Source: Betaproteobacteria bacterium | GTDB lineage: Bacteria > Pseudomonadota > Gammaproteobacteria > Burkholderiales > Casimicrobiaceae | DNA: 64,000 bases | Direction of reading: 5' to 3' | NCBI GenBank assembly: GCA_013298765.1 | Contig: JAAFJA010000011.1 | Span: 62,001 to 126,000, forward strand | Shown here: positions 60,804-64,000 of the stretch, one piece after another | Layout of the letters: the number at the start of each line of letters is the position of its first letter | Position numbering within the stretch: position 1 is the stretch's first letter | The notes under the pieces: generated by a model | The model's database searches: none | Seen by the model: the letters and a program-made list of their open reading frames with translations, nothing else | Told to the model about the DNA's origin: nothing | Position numbers and translations under genes: made by a program

Positions 60804-61727
60804 TCAACGAGCAAGATGCGCCTCAACCAGGGCCGCGACCTCCTCCGGCTTGTCGTGCTGAAGCATGTGCCCTGCACCGTTCACAACCGTGAATTCAATA
60901 TCGCGAAACGCCGCGAGCCGAGATGCAAAAGTGCCGATTGCATGCCCTTCGCGCGCGCTCGGGACCACCGTGTCGTCGGTGTAGCCATTCCATAGCTTTG
61001 CTTCTGATTCGCTTGCGCCGATCCAAAGCGTCGGTGCAGTTACCTCATTCCAAATCGAGATAACCTCTTCAAGGCGATACACGCTCGGGAATGGAAGTTT
61101 GTGCGCGGGGTCTGCGCGCAAATGCCAGCGCCCGTCGCCCCGAGCTTCAGCCCAGTGCATCGCGAGCCAGGAAGCGCGCTCCCGAGTGAGGCGCGGATTG
61201 TTCTTCTGCAGGCGATCCGCAACCGCATCAGCAGACGCGTAAGTCGAAAGCGTTGGCGGCACTTTGCTCGCATCGAGCCACTTTCGGTACGCGTTTGGCG
61301 CTTTCGACGCGCTCGAATTCGGAATCCCGAACCCATCAAGCGAGATCAGTTTACGAACGCGCTGTGGCCGGATGCCCGCGTAGATCGAGCAAACATTTCC
61401 ACCCAAACTGTGTCCCACCAGATGCACCGGAACATTCGGGCTCACGTGATCGATTACCGCTTCTAAATCGGCAACATACTCCGCAAACCAATAGCCACCC
61501 GCCGCTTCGCGCGTCCATTCAGTGCCGCCATAGCCGCGCTGATCTGGGGCAACCACATGCCAATCTCTTTTCAGCGCATCCACCAAAAACTGGAACGATG
61601 CGCCCACGTCCATCCAGCCGTGAAGCATGATGACAATGGGAGCATCACTGCTGCCCCAATGACGAAGACTTATGCGATGGCCGCGAAGTGCGACCTGTTC
61701 GATTCGTGATACTTTTTCTGCGACCAT
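60804..61727 (-). CDS. alpha/beta hydrolase
   Basis: The 307-residue product starts at ATG 61727, 23 codons into the open frame. His-Gly-Trp-Met-Asp is the oxyanion segment, the nucleophile elbow is Gly-His-Ser-Leu-Gly-Gly and the late His is in Gly-Ala-Gly-His-Met-Leu-Gln-His-Asp. It belongs to the broad epoxide hydrolase/lipase-like group; no substrate is predictable. It lies immediately upstream of the FecCD-type permease gene and could be co-transcribed. A siderophore-esterase role would be a guess. Confidence 0.88.
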   Translation of the reverse strand: MVAEKVSRIEQVALRGHRISLRHWGSSDAPIVIMLHGWMDVGASFQFLVDALKRDWHVVAPDQRGYGGTEWTREAAGGYWFAEYVADLEAVIDHVSPNVPVHLVGHSLGGNVCSIYAGIRPQRVRKLISLDGFGIPNSSASKAPNAYRKWLDASKVPPTLSTYASADAVADRLQKNNPRLTRERASWLAMHWAEARGDGRWHLRADPAHKLPFPSVYRLEEVISIWNEVTAPTLWIGASESEAKLWNGYTDDTVVPSAREGHAIGTFASRLAAFRDIEFTVVNGAGHMLQHDKPEEVAALVEAHLAR

Positions 61728-61820
61728 GAGCGAAGCGTAGCAGCGAAGTGGAACTGCTGAGCGCAGAATCGCACAAATCAAAGACAATGCCTGCACAATA
61801 ATTTTGCTCAGGAGGCAATC

Positions 61821-62819
61821 TTGAAATCACAAACGAATCTCGCGTTACGCGCTTCCCTGGTCGCATTCGGTATCGGCTTGATCGCCACCACTGCATCCTC
61901 ACAAGTACCAGCAACGGCGGCCAGTTGGCCCGCAAAGCCAGTCACCATCGTCGTGCCCTTCCCCGCAGGCGGCGGCACGGATGCCTTCGCGCGGCCGCTC
62001 TCGGCGCACCTTACAAAAGCGCTCGGCCAGAATTTCGTGATTGACAATCGCGGCGGCGCGGGCGGCACCCTCGGTGCGGGCGTTGCGGCAAAAGCGGCGC
62101 CGGATGGCTACACATTTTTCATGGGGGCGGTGCATCACGCAATCGCGCCGTCGCTGTATCCGAAGCTCGATTACGACATCGAAAAGAGTTTCGTTCCCGT
62201 GGCGCTTGTGTCATCGGTGCCACAGGTGATCGTGGTCAATCCGCAACGCGTTCCAGCGAACGATTTGAAGGGCTTCATCGAAGCGGCAAAGAAAGCGGAT
62301 GGAAAAATGAATTACGGCTCCGCTGGCAATGGCTCATCGCATCATCTGGCGGGCGAGCTTTTTAATGCGGCGGCCGGTGTGAAGATTCAACACATTCCGT
62401 ACAAAGGCGCAGGCCCCGCATTGACTGATTTGGTCGGCGGACAAATCGATGCGATGTTTGACGGGATGGGCTCTTCCGCTGCTCACATTAAGGGCGGGCG
62501 TATCAAAGCGCTTGCGGTTGCCGCCGATGCACGCGCGCCGGGATTTCCAAACATCCCCACCACCAAAGAGCTGGGCTTGAACTACACGGTTTCGACGTGG
62601 TACGGCTTGTGGGCGCCTGCGGGCACGCCGCCCGCCGTGATTCAAAAGTTCCAAGCGGATTTGCGCAAGGCCTTCGCGTCTGAAGAACTCAAAACCATCT
62701 GGAACAGCATTGGCGCAGAAATGCCCGATCTTTACGGCGATGCGTTCGGGCGATTTGTGAATGCGGAAATCAAACGCTGGGGCGAAGTGGTGAAATTCTC
62801 GGGGGCGAAGCTCGATTAA
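61821..62819 (+). CDS. Bug/TctC-family tripartite tricarboxylate receptor
   Basis: This 332-residue periplasmic solute receptor has a signal peptide (1-29) and the Bug signature Trp-Pro-x-Lys-Pro-Val-Thr-Ile-Val-Val-Pro-Phe-Pro-Ala-Gly-Gly-Gly-Thr-Asp, Asp-Asn-Arg-Gly-Gly-Ala-Gly-Gly, and Tyr-Gly-Ser-Ala-Gly-Asn-Gly-Ser-Ser-His-His-Leu-Ala-Gly-Glu. The family is greatly expanded in Burkholderiales and is usually orphan. It binds carboxylates in known cases. GGAGG precedes the TTG at 61821 by about six bases. The malonyl-CoA-synthetase-like gene lies 211 bases downstream, so malonate uptake is a reasonable but unproven idea. Confidence 0.94.
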   Translation: MKSQTNLALRASLVAFGIGLIATTASSQVPATAASWPAKPVTIVVPFPAGGGTDAFARPLSAHLTKALGQNFVIDNRGGAGGTLGAGVAAKAAPDGYTFFMGAVHHAIAPSLYPKLDYDIEKSFVPVALVSSVPQVIVVNPQRVPANDLKGFIEAAKKADGKMNYGSAGNGSSHHLAGELFNAAAGVKIQHIPYKGAGPALTDLVGGQIDAMFDGMGSSAAHIKGGRIKALAVAADARAPGFPNIPTTKELGLNYTVSTWYGLWAPAGTPPAVIQKFQADLRKAFASEELKTIWNSIGAEMPDLYGDAFGRFVNAEIKRWGEVVKFSGAKLD

Positions 62820-62824
62820 CGAAC

Positions 62825-62853
62825 GGGCGCGCCAAGTCGCGCCCTCTATTCTT
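62825..62853 (+). terminator. probable terminator after the TctC-type gene
   Basis: GGGCGCG, a 6-base loop and CGCGCCC are followed by a T-rich but broken tract. Confidence 0.5.
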
Positions 62854-63030
62854 CGACGCAGATTACGAAGATTTTTTTGGATTTATGCCGATGTTTCCGC
62901 GAGCGCATCTTTCGATGAGTACTGTCATCGGCTTAGAACGTTGGGCTCTCGACGCCGTCGACACCTTCAAATAACTCAGCGTAAATCCACAAGAAATCCG
63001 CGTAATCTGGGTCAAAACATTCTGAGTTAA

Positions 63031-64000
63031 ATGAACGCGAACCTCTTCGCCGCAATCGCTGCGGCTTTCCCTGCTGATGTATCCAGAGTCGCCATCGAAA
63101 TCGCTGATCCTGCCACTGGAATGCTCGAGCGCAGTGTCACGTGGAGCGAGATCGAATCGCGTACCGCGCAAATTGCTAATCTGCTGGCATCGCTCAACCT
63201 AGAGACAGGAGCGCGCGTCGCGGTGCAAACGGAGAAGAGCGTGGAAGCGCTCATGCTCTATCTCGCGGTGATACGCGCGGGCTATGTGTACCTGCCGCTC
63301 AACACGGCGTATCAATCGAGCGAAATCGAATACTTCGTTGGCAATGCAGAACCTTCAGTGTTCGTATGCGCCCCAAAAAACTTCGCGTGGACAGAGCCGA
63401 TTGCGCGCGCAAACGGTGTTTCACACGTATTCACGCTTGACGATCACTCTGTTGCGAACACGGGCACGTTGCTCACTGCAGCTAGCGCGCACTCTTCGAC
63501 GCATGAAATCGCACAGAGGGCCGACGATGATCTCGCGGCCATCCTCTACACGAGCGGCACAACGGGCCGAAGCAAAGGAGCGATGCTTTCTCACAAGAAT
63601 TTGCGCTCAAACGCGCAAACGTTGGTGAGCTATTGGGGCTGGACGGCAGACGATGTTTTGATTCATGCCTTACCCATCTTCCATGTGCATGGTCTTTTTG
63701 TGGCTAGTCATTGTTTTCTCTTAGCTAGCGCGAAGTTAATTTGGTTTTCGAAATTTGATCAAAAAGGCGTTGTAGCCCAATTGAAACGGGCGACCGTCTT
63801 CATGGGTGTACCCACACTCTACGTGCGCCTGCTCGCAGAATCGAGCCTGACTCGCGAAGCGTGCAGCAACATGCGGCTCTTCGTCGCTGGCTCCGCACCG
63901 CTTTTGATCGAGACTTTCAATGCGTTTCGCGCGCGGACAGGCCACACGATCCTTGAGCGCTACGGAATGAGCGAAACCAACATGCTTTGCTCTAACCCGT
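63031..64000 (+). CDS. AMP-forming acyl-CoA synthetase, malonyl-CoA synthetase-like (partial)
   Basis: The first 323 residues of an ANL-superfamily enzyme are present; the window ends before the stop. The ATG at 63031 begins Met-Asn-Ala-Asn-Leu-Phe. The AMP-binding P-loop is Tyr-Thr-Ser-Gly-Thr-Thr-Gly-Arg-Ser-Lys-Gly-Ala. Pro-Ile-Phe-His-Val-His-Gly-Leu-Phe-Val-Ala and the A5 motif Glu-Arg-Tyr-Gly-Met-Ser-Glu-Thr-Asn-Met match MatB/ACSF3-type malonyl-CoA synthetases better than long-chain or acetyl enzymes. It would activate malonate to malonyl-CoA with ATP and CoA. A TctC-type receptor is upstream. Confidence 0.85.
   Translation, partial: MNANLFAAIAAAFPADVSRVAIEIADPATGMLERSVTWSEIESRTAQIANLLASLNLETGARVAVQTEKSVEALMLYLAVIRAGYVYLPLNTAYQSSEIEYFVGNAEPSVFVCAPKNFAWTEPIARANGVSHVFTLDDHSVANTGTLLTAASAHSSTHEIAQRADDDLAAILYTSGTTGRSKGAMLSHKNLRSNAQTLVSYWGWTADDVLIHALPIFHVHGLFVASHCFLLASAKLIWFSKFDQKGVVAQLKRATVFMGVPTLYVRLLAESSLTREACSNMRLFVAGSAPLLIETFNAFRARTGHTILERYGMSETNMLCSNP

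Noticed and set aside
63772..63792. TAGCCC...GGGC match in the acyl-CoA synthetase gene
   Set aside because: Its spacing is 9 bases, not 11, and it is within a well-conserved coding region.
1..64000. CRISPR array, rRNA, prophage genes
   Set aside because: No regularly spaced short direct repeats, no rRNA-like stretches and no phage structural or lysis genes were seen.

Overview
The window looks like chromosomal DNA of a betaproteobacterium, probably Burkholderiales or a close relative. The pointers are a Bug/TctC-type solute receptor, a MipA/OmpV protein, a Liv-type amino-acid ABC operon, IPTL-CTERM sorting and delta-60-repeat secreted proteins. The genus cannot be fixed from the sequence alone. 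There is one intact tRNA (tRNA-Asn), no rRNA, no CRISPR array and no complete insertion sequence.

Layout. 0-6.6 kb: envelope and stress genes (a Cys-pair periplasmic protein, a truncated copper-storage-like protein, DUF2177, a CDF metal exporter, Dps, an OmpA-like porin, an SDR oxidoreductase). 6.6-22.5 kb: a block bracketed by a decayed copy of the 3' half of tRNA-Asn plus its terminator (about 6903-7040) and by the intact tRNA-Asn (22535-22610). Inside are a DUF4397 lipoprotein, an orphan OmpR-type regulator, a two-component pair, an RND efflux operon whose outer-membrane channel gene carries an in-frame TGA, and a DUF3617/MipA/lipase operon. A decayed IS3-family OrfA sits beside the tRNA. 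22.7-24.2 kb: pgsA and a LOG-type phosphoribohydrolase, separated by a 186-bp MITE. 24.4-30.6 kb: a compact protease neighbourhood made of a TPR protein with a C-terminal winged helix, a divergent clostripain (C11, caspase-like) peptidase, a carboxypeptidase-regulatory-like protein and a trypsin/V8-type serine peptidase. 30.9-35.6 kb: a Liv ABC operon with fused LivH-LivM. 35.8-37.2 kb: an SRPBCC protein and a myo-inositol oxygenase.

37.3-57.5 kb is a surface/secretion region: a 1472-residue ExeM/NucH-type extracellular nuclease ending in an IPTL-CTERM-like tail, a divergent ECF sigma factor with a Ser/Thr kinase, then three tandem delta-60-repeat secreted proteins. A fourth paralogue lies 5 kb further on, past mtfA, rmuC, a DUF2891 gene and guaC. 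All four share a Cys-pair variant of the repeat and a dockerin-like C-terminal module. The arrangement suggests, but does not prove, that the sigma/kinase pair controls them. 57.7-64 kb holds transport and metabolism: an orphan Fe3+-type binding protein, a FecCD-type permease and ATPase with an alpha/beta hydrolase, a TctC-type receptor and the first 970 bases of a malonyl-CoA-synthetase-like gene cut by the window edge.

Most notable non-coding finds: two copies of an IS5-like MITE, each inserted exactly at the stop codon of a minus-strand gene so that the 4-bp target duplication supplies the stop; a recurring intergenic dyad TAGCCC-N11-GGGCTA; a GTGAC direct-repeat pair with its inverted partner upstream of the DUF3617 operon; and a possible small RNA upstream of guaC.
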